Part shown: in pieces, positions 20,538 through 29,834 of the stretch | Layout: each line of letters starts with the position of its first letter | Position numbering within the stretch: the stretch's first letter is position 1 | IMG/VR virus record: IMGVR_UViG_3300030117_005382 | Span: 1 to 38,795 of that record | DNA: 38,795 nucleotides | Source: a virus | Reading direction: 5' to 3' (one strand) | Position numbers and translations under genes: made by a program | The notes under the pieces: generated by a model | Seen by the model: only the letters and a program-made list of their open reading frames with translations | What the model was told of the DNA's origin: nothing | Database searches by the model: none

Positions 20538-21872
20538 ATGGAGTTAACTCTACCATATGACAGTGAAACCGAGAATGCAGTTCTTGGTGGAGTCATAACA
20601 AATCCTTCAGAGTATGATTATGTTAGTAAATATATAATTGATGATGATGTTTTTTATCAAAGAAAAGCACAACTTCTTTGGAAAAAAATAACAGAAATGA
20701 GAAGGTCAAACCAACATATAGATATGCTAACAGTTTGTTCTGCTTTGAATGATAAAGAAGTAAAGAAAGGCTTAACCGCCTACTACATAACAGGATGTAC
20801 ATCAAGCGCTCCTGCAAAGGGAGGTTGTGAGTTTTATGCAAATCGAATATATGAAAAATACCTTTTGAGAAAAGTTATTGTTCAATCTGAGAATATTAAG
20901 GAAAAAGCAAAAAACAACGAAAGAGATGTGTATGATTCAATCAATGAGGCTCACTCTTTGTATGGAGAACTTTTAAATATAAGACCAAGTAAAGTTCAAG
21001 ATATAGAAGATGTAATATCAGAAACCCTTATAAGTATTGAAAATAAAACAAGTAAACTAATAACAACTGGATATAATAACTTAGATAAATATTCAGGTGG
21101 ATTAACAAGAGGCGAGATAACAATTATAGGTGGTAGGCCAGGTCATGGAAAAACAACTGTGATGATTAATATGTTATCAAAAGCTTTAGAGGATGGTAAA
21201 AAGGCAATGTTTTTTAGTAGAGAGTTGCCAAACTCTGAATTAATGAAGAAAATAATATGCCTTGAATCAGAGCAATTATCATATTCAATGGTAAGAAAGA
21301 ATGTATTTACAGACCAAAGTTTAAGCATTGTTAATAGCACAATAGAAAGAATAAGAAAGAAATATTCAAAGGATAAGTTTTTGATGTTTGATAATTTAAA
21401 AGATTTCGCAGCATCATCAGCAGAAGTAAAGAGGTTTAAGCCTGATATAATATTTGATGATTACATACAACTCGTATCTTGTGATGGTCATAAAGCTGAT
21501 AGAAGGCTTCAGATTGAAAAACTTGTTAATGATTATAAGTGGTTAGCTAAAGAGGCTAATTGTGTTGTCGTTCTTGCATCTCAATTAAATAGATTTATTG
21601 AAAGAAATAATACAAGAGGAAAAGCATTAGAGCCACAATTATCTGATTTAGCAGAAAGTGGTGCTATTGAACAAGTTGCTGAAAATGTATTCTTTTCTTA
21701 TTATGATTATAAAGTGCAAGGTGAAGCAGGTAAAGGAAAAAACATAATTACTTTAATTGCATCCAAAGTTAGATATGGAGATTCTGGTCGCTCTGATTTA
21801 GGATACGATGGAGATAAATGTAAACTATACAATTCAATAGAGGAGATGTTAAATGAAGAAATTCCGTTTTAA
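20538..21872 (+). CDS. dnaB-like: Replicative DNA helicase, DnaB-like
   Basis: This is a hexameric helicase that unwinds DNA at the fork. The N-terminal part (residues 6-110) matches the DnaB N domain (SETENAVLGGVI, then NRIYEKYLLRK). The RecA-like core has Walker A GGRPGHGKTT (198-207), Walker B IIFDDYIQL (D307, D308), a QLNR motif and LSDLAESGAIEQ. The end NEEIPF is an acidic-hydrophobic tip. At 444 residues it has full length. No primase or polymerase is encoded nearby, so it probably draws in host primase and replisome. AAGGAGAAATAAT precedes the ATG. Confidence 0.92.
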   Translation: MELTLPYDSETENAVLGGVITNPSEYDYVSKYIIDDDVFYQRKAQLLWKKITEMRRSNQHIDMLTVCSALNDKEVKKGLTAYYITGCTSSAPAKGGCEFYANRIYEKYLLRKVIVQSENIKEKAKNNERDVYDSINEAHSLYGELLNIRPSKVQDIEDVISETLISIENKTSKLITTGYNNLDKYSGGLTRGEITIIGGRPGHGKTTVMINMLSKALEDGKKAMFFSRELPNSELMKKIICLESEQLSYSMVRKNVFTDQSLSIVNSTIERIRKKYSKDKFLMFDNLKDFAASSAEVKRFKPDIIFDDYIQLVSCDGHKADRRLQIEKLVNDYKWLAKEANCVVVLASQLNRFIERNNTRGKALEPQLSDLAESGAIEQVAENVFFSYYDYKVQGEAGKGKNIITLIASKVRYGDSGRSDLGYDGDKCKLYNSIEEMLNEEIPF

Positions 21873-22329
21873 ATATATAGGAATAGACCCTGGAGCTGGA
21901 GGTGGAATTGCATGCATTGATGAGAGAGGAAATATAACAGCTCATAAATGCGCACAATCAAGTGAAGATATGGCAATTTTATTTCAAGTTTTAATGGGAA
22001 ATACTGCTCCAGATAATATAAGATTATTAATGGAAAGAGTGTGGGCAAGACCAACAAATGCCGTTAGAGCAGCATTTTCTTATGGAACTAATTATGGTCA
22101 ATGGCTTGGAATAGCAGCATCAAATGAAGTTAAAATGAATACAGTTATTCCAGCTGATTGGATTAGATGGATTGGTTGCCCAAAAGCTTTAAAAAGTGTT
22201 ATAAGAAAAAGATGGTTAAAAGAAAAAGCTCAGGAATTATATCCTGATATTAAAAGAGTAACACTTAAAACATCAGATGCAATACTAATAACTAAATATG
22301 CAAAGGAGGAATACTTTAGTGAAAAATAA
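21853..22329 (+). CDS. RuvC-like Holliday junction resolvase
   Basis: A likely endonuclease that cuts four-way junctions before packaging. The RNase H-fold acids are D12 (IGIDPG), E61 (LLMERV) and D142 (LKTSDAIL), in the spacing of RuvC-type resolvases. It has 158 residues, like the family. The gene overlaps the helicase end by 20 bases with GAGGAGATGTTAA before its ATG. With the nuclease, annealer and SSB-like protein it completes a recombination set. Confidence 0.85.
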   Translation: MKKFRFKYIGIDPGAGGGIACIDERGNITAHKCAQSSEDMAILFQVLMGNTAPDNIRLLMERVWARPTNAVRAAFSYGTNYGQWLGIAASNEVKMNTVIPADWIRWIGCPKALKSVIRKRWLKEKAQELYPDIKRVTLKTSDAILITKYAKEEYFSEK

Positions 22330-22501
22330 ATATATAACATCAAAAAGATGTAATTTTGTAAGACTATCAAAAGACCCTTTAAAACCATTAAAAAAACCAA
22401 AAAAACCAAAGTCTACATACAATAAGGATAAGCAGACTATGAAGGCATGGAGAGATGGTTGGTTTAAAGGTGAATTTGAACTGAAAGATGAATCAAGATA
22501 A
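22319..22501 (+). CDS. Small basic protein, 60 residues
   Basis: It begins with GTG at 22319 after AAAGGAGGAATACTTTA and overlaps the resolvase end. The centre is lysine-proline rich (LKPLKKPKKPKSTY) and the end is DGWFKGEFELKDES. An ATG seven codons upstream is in frame but holds the SD within its own codons. Function unknown; nucleic-acid binding is possible. Confidence 0.65.
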   Translation: MKNKYITSKRCNFVRLSKDPLKPLKKPKKPKSTYNKDKQTMKAWRDGWFKGEFELKDESR

Positions 22502-22577
22502 TAAACTAACACTATTAATTATATTATGGATAATGGACAAGCTTATAATTTTATTAATGTTTCTTCTCTTTGATTAA
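22488..22577 (+). CDS. Possible membrane peptide, 29 residues
   Basis: The frame starts with MNQDNK, followed by a run of about 20 hydrophobic residues (LTLLIILWIMDKLIILLMFL) broken once by DK. It begins inside the end of the previous gene. The ribosome site is weak. If made, it would span the membrane once and could be a holin or holin partner near the end of the rightward block. Confidence 0.4.
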   Translation: MNQDNKLTLLIILWIMDKLIILLMFLLFD

Positions 22578-22578
22578 G

Positions 22579-23025
22579 ATGATGGACATATATAAACTTG
22601 CAGGTGATGATGCTATGATATGGAAAGGGGGTGCTTGGATGCCACTAACAGAAGGATACTGCAAAGGATTTGACCTAGACTTAGAGTTTGGTAAAATGGG
22701 GGAAGAATTCGTAGAAAAAGTACTTGAAGGTAACAGTAAAATAGAAGTAAAAACAGAAAGAGACATTTGGAAAACAACAGGAAATATAGCCATTGAAGTA
22801 AGGTGTAGCGGGAAGCCATCGGGACTATCTACAACTGAATCAAATGTTTGGATACACTTATTAGCTTATAATAACGAAATTAAGGGTGGTTTTATATTTA
22901 AGGTAGGCGAACTTAAGGATAAGATAAAAAAGCTCCAAAAAGATGGTAATTTAAAGATGGTAATGGGTGGTGATAATAATGCAAGTCAAATGGTATTACT
23001 ACCGATTAAGGAATTGTTTGATTAG
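22579..23025 (+). CDS. PD-(D/E)XK-like nuclease, 148 residues
   Basis: The text GKMGEEFVEKVL (residues 38-49), then IEVKTERD with E56-x-K58, then GNIAIEVRCSGKPSGLS fits a small PD-(D/E)XK endonuclease of phages. A conserved Lys and a Ser-Gly-Leu-Ser pocket follow in the usual order. The start is uncertain: ATG 22579 has no ribosome site, while ATG 22639 (128 residues) follows AAAGGGGGTGCTTGG and keeps all motifs. The stop overlaps the end of the opposing giant gene. It may degrade host DNA or act in recombination. Confidence 0.65.
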   Translation: MMDIYKLAGDDAMIWKGGAWMPLTEGYCKGFDLDLEFGKMGEEFVEKVLEGNSKIEVKTERDIWKTTGNIAIEVRCSGKPSGLSTTESNVWIHLLAYNNEIKGGFIFKVGELKDKIKKLQKDGNLKMVMGGDNNASQMVLLPIKELFD

Positions 23026-26000
23026 TAATTTGGGTATAGTGAGTATTTTTCTTTATACTTCAGTTGTCTCTGTATATAACTTAGTTTTGACATTTTCTTA
23101 TTATATTCTTTTTCAAGCCAAATAGCCATATTGTAATTTTCTTTTGATAATGATTTTAAAAATCTATTTCTTGCATTCTTTTTATCAGATACTCCAATTG
23201 GATTCATTAAAGAGGTAACTCTGTTTAAACTTGATTTTGCATCTTTAACTCTTTGAAGTAATGATGTTTCTCCTTGATGTTCTTTTTCATGAACAAGGTA
23301 ATTAAAAGCATTATAATATGCTGATGCAATTTCTTCATCAGTTTTTCCAAGCAATATAGCTTTCTTTAAGTTCCAATAATAAATTTGTTTTTTTGTTGCT
23401 TCTCCAGTAGAAGTTCCTTTTGATAAATTGTTTTCATCTCTCCAAGTTCTTTCAAGAGTTTTGAGTTTTTTATATTTAGAAACATAAGGATGATTAACTT
23501 TTGTAAATACTCTGTCTCCTTGACCTGCCAATACTATTGCTTTTGTAGTAAAATCTTTAACTGCTTCATTCCAAGATTTAGTGCCTTTCATTGCTCTTCT
23601 TGCATTATCCCAAGCAAGTTTCCCATTTCTAACAACAACTGGTTCCATTATTGGTGCTGATAAACCTCTATCATAAGGACTTATTAATTCTCCAAACATA
23701 CCAAGAGCTTCACCTCTCCATATATATGAAACAGCTTTGTCAATAAAATCGCTTTCTTCTTTTGGAGGTTGTTGGTCAAATAGAGTTTCATACATTGTAT
23801 ATAGTGCAGCACCAGCTATTCCATGACCTATTGTTGCTTTAATTAAAGGAGCAAAGTTTCCACTTTTATACATAGGCTTAACAACATTCTTGTAAGTATC
23901 AATAGTTACTGATGTTGCAATTCTTTGAAATAGTGTAAGTGGCTTTCCATATTTATTGCTCATCCAAAGAGGAAGGTCAGCTGTCCCTGTTGCTCCAGCT
24001 CCACGTTTATGAGCTTGAAATCCTACCCAATTTAAAATGTCTGCATATTTCTTAGTTCCATATACATCTTTTGTATTAACGGCAAAATCAATATCTTTTT
24101 CAGTTAATCTATAAACCTCTTTTAAGTATCTATTAATTTCATTTTTTCTTCCATTTGGGTGGAAAGATATTTTGTTACCACGAGCTTTTGCAAGCATCTG
24201 ACTAAAATGCATTTTACCTGCCTCTGCTAACATTATTCTATTAAAATTTTCAGATTTTTCCATAAGGTTAACATTTTTAAATATCCATCTTATTTGTTTT
24301 CCAACCCTTGCTTCTTCAAACACTTGCTTTGAGCCATATCCAGTAGTTCCTTGTTTTATTGACTCTGAATATTTAACAGGGTCATTAACTATAGACATTG
24401 TTTTTGCTAATGCTCTTACAGTATTTCTTGTTCCATAAAGATATACACTTCTTGGAACTTGTATTAAAAAGTTTTTTATACCAGATGTTGGAGATGATAA
24501 TCCCATCACAGCGTTTACATTCGTTACTTTTCCAGCTAATCTTATGTAAGGGTCATTAAGTCTATCCGCAGATGTTTGGTCTAATCCAAGCTGTCTTTCA
24601 AGAGCCTTGATTGCATATCCACCAACATTTTTATCTTGTTTCATCATTTCAATTATATCTCTTTTCTTTCCACTTTCAAGAGAGAATTTACCACCTAAAT
24701 TTGTCCACTCTGGAAATAATCTTACAGTTGCAAGAAACCTTGCCATGCCCAAAGCATAATGATTCATTGTAGCATCAACACTTGATTCATATGATTTAAC
24801 TAATTTCTTAGAACCATTCTTTGTAATTTCAATATACTCTGGTAATAATGCTCCTCTTTTTTTAAGAAAGAACGGATTAACTTTTACTGGCCCATACTGG
24901 TACATATCAAAGATTTGATTTGCTATATAATCTTCTATTGAATCATGACTTTTTGATTTTTCTTTTATCTTTTTAAGGTCTTCTTTAGATAAGTTTTTTC
25001 TTATTTCATTTGCTAATTTTTGAATAGAGCTATGTTTAGAATCAATATTACGAAGAACTTCACCTCTAACTCTTCTTGTGAAATAGTTATTTACATATGT
25101 TGCATTTAAATCTTTCATTATCTGATGCATTTCCATTGCATTTGTATTTTTAGCTATTTCTGCTGATAAAGAATTCCAAGCTCCTTTAGACATTTTTTCC
25201 CATATATCTCTTGCTTCTTTAAATCCACCTTCAGAAACTTTTACATCAAATTTATTAGCAATATCTTTAACGACTTCAAGTTCTTTAGCATACTTTTTAT
25301 CTTTTTTACTTAACTCGGTTAATTGTTTTATAGCATTTTTTGCCATCTCTTTATCCATAAGATGCATATATTTGTTTCGTGTTTTTCTATCAACAATCTT
25401 AGAAATACTATTAATGTAGTTTGTAAATTCTCCATAATAAACAGTTCTTACATAATCATGAATATCAAGGTCTCTGTGTAATCTTTTACCCCATTTTCCA
25501 CCCCATTTTAAAAGAACATCCCCAACAGTCATAAATGGTCTTGCCCAAGAATTCATTCCTGGTGATTCACCTTTATAGGAATTTTGAAATTCGCTTGCAG
25601 CTGTGTTCATTACATTAGCTTTTTTTCCTTGCATTATATATGCTCTATAAGCATTGACTTGCGATTTTGATGCATTTTTGAATGATGTGTTATATACTTT
25701 GTTGAAAAAGTTTTCTCTTACTTCTGGCTGTACATTATATTGCATTTCAATATCAACTATTTTTGATTCATTTTTTGATTGTTTTGGAGATTTACCTTCC
25801 CCTCTACCGAAAATGACAGCTGCTAATTTTGTATTTAATGCTTCATATTGACTTATAGTGAGTGTATTTGCATTATTTTTATTGATATTAGGAAAACCAT
25901 CAATACCAGTTTCATCTTTTATAATATCTAATATATTTTTTTCAGAAACACCCTTCTTTTTTAATTCTCTTATTGTTGCATATGTAGCATCGTGAGCTTT

Positions 26001-29000
26001 CTTTAATGCAGGTTTTGCTTTTTTTCCTACTTGATATTTATATGCAATTGATTGAGCTGTAGGCATATAATTGCTTGGTATTTTACCTTTATATACTTTC
26101 TCTCCAAGTAAAGATACAATCTCACTTTTAACTCTATCTACATCATTTCTATTTGATATTCCTAATTTTTGTCTAAAGTAATTAACAACATTTGTTACCC
26201 AAGATTTCATTTTTCCTGTTGTTGTTTTATCTAAAACTCTTTTTGAAGTATATTTACCAAGAGCATCAACAAGATTTTCTTCTCCTCCAAATAACTTTAT
26301 TCCTTTTCTTACTAATGCTTTACTTGCTTTGTCTCCTGATGATTTTAATGCATCAACAACATAGTGAGATACCTCATGAGGAATAGTATCAACTCTTGCT
26401 TTTCCTTGAGCTATTTCAATTAAGTGTCCAGATATTCTTCCAAGAACATAATCTCCTTCAACTTTACCTAAACTTTTTCTAAACTCAATTGATAATTCTT
26501 TGTAAGTGTTGTTTGCCCATTTAACAATATCAGTTGTTTCTTGAGCTTTTATTATTTTTTCAGCATTCTTAAGTGCTTTTTGAAGATTACCACCAGCTTC
26601 TTTTATAGTTTTGCTTAATAAAGATTCAGTTGGAACTATTTCATTTATTCTTGGAGCTGTTTGAATCATATATCCAAACATAGCTTCTAATGTTTCCTTG
26701 GATACCTTTTCATATTTTGTTGGTTTTCCTTTTTTATTAAATTCAACAGGTATTTTAACAACATTGCCTTTACTTGCTATTTTATCTAATCCTGTTTTTA
26801 TTTCTTGTGGAGTATACCCAGCTTTATTTTTATCTTTTTTAAATTTAACAAATTTTCCATCTTTTGTATATCCACCATTTTTAATGTCAGAAAGATATTC
26901 TTTAACCCATCCTTTTGCATCAGCATCAAGATTATATTTTTTTGCTCCATACACAGCTCTAAGGTCAGATTCTGTTGGTGGTTTATCTTTAAGAACAAGT
27001 TTAAGCACCTGTGATGCTTCACTTCCTATTCCATATTTTTCTATAGCCCATTGCATAAAAGAATATCTAAATGCTCTTTGTTCACCAAATCCTTTTTTTG
27101 GTATTTCTTTTACCCCAAAAGCCCATTGTACAATAGGTCTTAATCTTTCTGATGTTATTGCATGATTTAAAACATCTCTAAACATAAATTGATTATGACC
27201 AACTTCTCCATCTGTGTTTTTATGTAATTTATTTAGTTTTCTGCTTACTTCTGGGGTTATGTATTTTTTAACTTTTACTTGAGTTTTAGGAACAATGAAT
27301 TCGATAAAATCTTTTCCAATTTTCCATACTTTTTCTATTCCTTTTTGAAATGAAGTTCTAAATCCTCTCCTTGGACTTGGTTGAGCTGTTCCAACGATAG
27401 ATGGGACTAAAGCCTCTAATTGAGCTGGTTTATCATATGTAATAGCACCTCTTTTAGTAATTCCCAATTTATTATCTACAACTCTTATTAATTGCATTAA
27501 AAAAGATTTATGGCTTTTTTTACCAACGCCACTTTGAAAATAATTTACAATTTCTTTGTCTGTTAATTCATAAAGACTTTTGTTATGTTTATCTGCGAGC
27601 CATTTTGCAAATTTTACTTGGTCTTTAAACCTTTTTTTAACTTGAATATCTTGAATTGGTTTGCTATCTTTTCCTTTTAATTCTTTGTTTAATTTTTCTG
27701 CAAGCCATGCAAATATAGGTTTATTAAGTTCGTATTTCCTTCCCTTTTCTCCTGTAAAAGGATTTTCAGATTGAGCAGCTTGACCTTCTTTTAATAGCAT
27801 AAGTTCTCTTGCCATTGCGTCTTTTTCTGTTGATATTTCATCTTTTCCAAATTCAGATAATTTCTGTTCTAATTCTCTTATCCTATCTTTAGATGATATT
27901 CTTGTATCTGTTTCTCCTTTTTTATCCGATATTCTATAATTTAGTTTATCTTCTACCGATATAGATGCATCATCAAGATTTCTTCTATCTCCCTTAACAT
28001 CACTAATAATTTTATCCTTTGGTCTTGATTTTTCATATACATCTATATTTTCTTTTAATATGCTATGATTGATTGCATCTTTATCTATATTTGTAATTTT
28101 CCCTTTTTCAATCGTTATAGCAGATTCATTACCTTCTATCAATTGTTTAATTTGAATTTTGTTTTTAGCTTTTGATAATTGAGAAACAGCATCTATAAGT
28201 TTATTTTCATAAAACTTCTTTGTTGATGATGGCATTGGTTTTGGCTTTTGACCTCTTTTGAAATTCCTTAATGGTTCAAAAATATCTTGCTCAAATACAT
28301 CTAAAAGTTTTGTAAGTTCGTCAATTTTACCTTTCTTTAAATCAACATCATTTTTATGACGTTTAATTTTATTTTCTAAACCACTTTTAACTTCATGCAA
28401 CAATCTTATATAATCAATATATTTATCAGCTGATATTTTACCAATATCAAGTTTTCCTTTTTCAAGTAATTCAATATCTTTTAAAAGTCCATCTTGCCTC
28501 TTAACTAAATCTTTGTACATCTCGATAGTAAATTCAACTTCTTTAATATTACCATCTTTATCTTTGATTTCAATTGTTTTACCTTTTAATGCTTCAGCAA
28601 GGTATTTATCTCCAACTTTTTCCATTGCTTTAATATTTTTAAGAGAACTTGATTCACTTGCTCCTTCTCTCATATTGTTAAGAACTTCTTTTCCAGCTCC
28701 TTGCATTTTTTCATATGTAGTGCCTTCCTGGACTCTATATTCTTCTGCGAATTCATTAACTGTTTTAAAAGATTTTTCTAATACTTTTTTCTTAGCTTTA
28801 AGGATTCCCATCATACCTGCATTAACTGCAAAATTTCTAATTAAATCTTTGGATGTGAAAGTATCATCAGTTATTACTCTAACTGCATCAGGAGCTGAGA
28901 ATGCTGTAGATTCTGCGACAACTTGTCCAACCGCTCCTGTTGAAGCTTTTGCAACTTTTTCACCTGTAGTAAGAGTTCTTTCTAATGATTTTGCATATAA

Positions 29001-29834
29001 TGATGAATTAGCAATATTAAGAGAAGCTCCAACCATTCCAGCTAAACCACCCATAAGACCACCATGAGCCACTCCATGCCCAATTCCACTCCAAATATCT
29101 TCACCATTAACAGAAGCTTGAAGACCACCTCTTGCTCCTTCAAATGTTGCAAGTGTTGCTCCTTGTAAAAACCCACCACTTAATATAGGATTTGCCATTT
29201 GACCAACTGTAGATTTACCAGCAACTCTAGCCATAAAACCACCTTTAACTAACGTATTGTTGACTTTATCGACTGTCATACCACTTACTGCATTCTTAAC
29301 TGTGCTTTCAGCTAATTCTTTTGAAAATCCTTTTTCCATTAACTTTTTAACAGCTGTGTTTTGAACTGATTTAGTTGATGATATTCCTGCTAATCCTGCT
29401 TTACCTGCCCATCCACCTACCCACATTGATGCTAAATCAAGAGGCATCATAAATCCAAGCACAGCAGAACCAATATCTTCAAGGACTCCTGGTTCCCATT
29501 TATCATCAATAGCAAATCTTTGATTGCCATTTACCAATTGATAAGATAAGCCTGTAATAGACTCATTATAGGCTCTTTTTACCCAATTGTAATCCATGTC
29601 ATCAATTCCATAATCTGTCCAATCGTATAGGGAATTAACAAAACTTGGGTTATGAGTTTTTTCGTAGAATTTTTTTGATTGCTCTGCTTGGGTTGCAATA
29701 TTGTCAAGTGCTTGCCAACTTGGAAGTGATTTGTCAGAGCCTTTTAATATATTATATAGTGTAACATCACTATAGCGTTGATAATATGGTTGTTCTTGTC
29801 TTTTTTTAGCTAAGTAATCTTGAATTGTAGCCAT
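23022..29834 (-). CDS. Giant internal virion protein with HEVSH zinc-protease motif
   Basis: This 2270-residue protein is the largest in the window and is probably packed in the head and ejected into the host. Residues about 121-150 and 253-275 are hydrophobic and glycine-rich and could cross membranes, as could a segment near 2000. Residues 1153-1157 read HEVSH in TIPHEVSHYVVDALKSSG, a zincin HExxH motif in a helix. The rest is long charged helical regions. It immediately follows other ejection-type genes (start touches the previous stop). No RNA-polymerase motif is seen. The role is inferred from size, place and composition. Confidence 0.8.
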   Translation of the reverse strand: MATIQDYLAKKRQEQPYYQRYSDVTLYNILKGSDKSLPSWQALDNIATQAEQSKKFYEKTHNPSFVNSLYDWTDYGIDDMDYNWVKRAYNESITGLSYQLVNGNQRFAIDDKWEPGVLEDIGSAVLGFMMPLDLASMWVGGWAGKAGLAGISSTKSVQNTAVKKLMEKGFSKELAESTVKNAVSGMTVDKVNNTLVKGGFMARVAGKSTVGQMANPILSGGFLQGATLATFEGARGGLQASVNGEDIWSGIGHGVAHGGLMGGLAGMVGASLNIANSSLYAKSLERTLTTGEKVAKASTGAVGQVVAESTAFSAPDAVRVITDDTFTSKDLIRNFAVNAGMMGILKAKKKVLEKSFKTVNEFAEEYRVQEGTTYEKMQGAGKEVLNNMREGASESSSLKNIKAMEKVGDKYLAEALKGKTIEIKDKDGNIKEVEFTIEMYKDLVKRQDGLLKDIELLEKGKLDIGKISADKYIDYIRLLHEVKSGLENKIKRHKNDVDLKKGKIDELTKLLDVFEQDIFEPLRNFKRGQKPKPMPSSTKKFYENKLIDAVSQLSKAKNKIQIKQLIEGNESAITIEKGKITNIDKDAINHSILKENIDVYEKSRPKDKIISDVKGDRRNLDDASISVEDKLNYRISDKKGETDTRISSKDRIRELEQKLSEFGKDEISTEKDAMARELMLLKEGQAAQSENPFTGEKGRKYELNKPIFAWLAEKLNKELKGKDSKPIQDIQVKKRFKDQVKFAKWLADKHNKSLYELTDKEIVNYFQSGVGKKSHKSFLMQLIRVVDNKLGITKRGAITYDKPAQLEALVPSIVGTAQPSPRRGFRTSFQKGIEKVWKIGKDFIEFIVPKTQVKVKKYITPEVSRKLNKLHKNTDGEVGHNQFMFRDVLNHAITSERLRPIVQWAFGVKEIPKKGFGEQRAFRYSFMQWAIEKYGIGSEASQVLKLVLKDKPPTESDLRAVYGAKKYNLDADAKGWVKEYLSDIKNGGYTKDGKFVKFKKDKNKAGYTPQEIKTGLDKIASKGNVVKIPVEFNKKGKPTKYEKVSKETLEAMFGYMIQTAPRINEIVPTESLLSKTIKEAGGNLQKALKNAEKIIKAQETTDIVKWANNTYKELSIEFRKSLGKVEGDYVLGRISGHLIEIAQGKARVDTIPHEVSHYVVDALKSSGDKASKALVRKGIKLFGGEENLVDALGKYTSKRVLDKTTTGKMKSWVTNVVNYFRQKLGISNRNDVDRVKSEIVSLLGEKVYKGKIPSNYMPTAQSIAYKYQVGKKAKPALKKAHDATYATIRELKKKGVSEKNILDIIKDETGIDGFPNINKNNANTLTISQYEALNTKLAAVIFGRGEGKSPKQSKNESKIVDIEMQYNVQPEVRENFFNKVYNTSFKNASKSQVNAYRAYIMQGKKANVMNTAASEFQNSYKGESPGMNSWARPFMTVGDVLLKWGGKWGKRLHRDLDIHDYVRTVYYGEFTNYINSISKIVDRKTRNKYMHLMDKEMAKNAIKQLTELSKKDKKYAKELEVVKDIANKFDVKVSEGGFKEARDIWEKMSKGAWNSLSAEIAKNTNAMEMHQIMKDLNATYVNNYFTRRVRGEVLRNIDSKHSSIQKLANEIRKNLSKEDLKKIKEKSKSHDSIEDYIANQIFDMYQYGPVKVNPFFLKKRGALLPEYIEITKNGSKKLVKSYESSVDATMNHYALGMARFLATVRLFPEWTNLGGKFSLESGKKRDIIEMMKQDKNVGGYAIKALERQLGLDQTSADRLNDPYIRLAGKVTNVNAVMGLSSPTSGIKNFLIQVPRSVYLYGTRNTVRALAKTMSIVNDPVKYSESIKQGTTGYGSKQVFEEARVGKQIRWIFKNVNLMEKSENFNRIMLAEAGKMHFSQMLAKARGNKISFHPNGRKNEINRYLKEVYRLTEKDIDFAVNTKDVYGTKKYADILNWVGFQAHKRGAGATGTADLPLWMSNKYGKPLTLFQRIATSVTIDTYKNVVKPMYKSGNFAPLIKATIGHGIAGAALYTMYETLFDQQPPKEESDFIDKAVSYIWRGEALGMFGELISPYDRGLSAPIMEPVVVRNGKLAWDNARRAMKGTKSWNEAVKDFTTKAIVLAGQGDRVFTKVNHPYVSKYKKLKTLERTWRDENNLSKGTSTGEATKKQIYYWNLKKAILLGKTDEEIASAYYNAFNYLVHEKEHQGETSLLQRVKDAKSSLNRVTSLMNPIGVSDKKNARNRFLKSLSKENYNMAIWLEKEYNKKMSKLSYIQRQLKYKEKYSLYPNY

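Noticed and set aside
26698-27165. A 155-codon open frame on the + strand within the giant gene
   Set aside because: It is antisense to a continuous long gene, with no ribosome site and no recognisable protein text.
28513-29067. A 184-codon open frame on the + strand within the giant gene
   Set aside because: It is fully antisense to the 2270-residue gene, has hydrophobic shadow composition and lacks a ribosome site.
23022-29834. Giant protein as an N4-type virion RNA polymerase
   Set aside because: I could not find polymerase motifs, and the composition and hydrophobic segments fit an ejection protein better.
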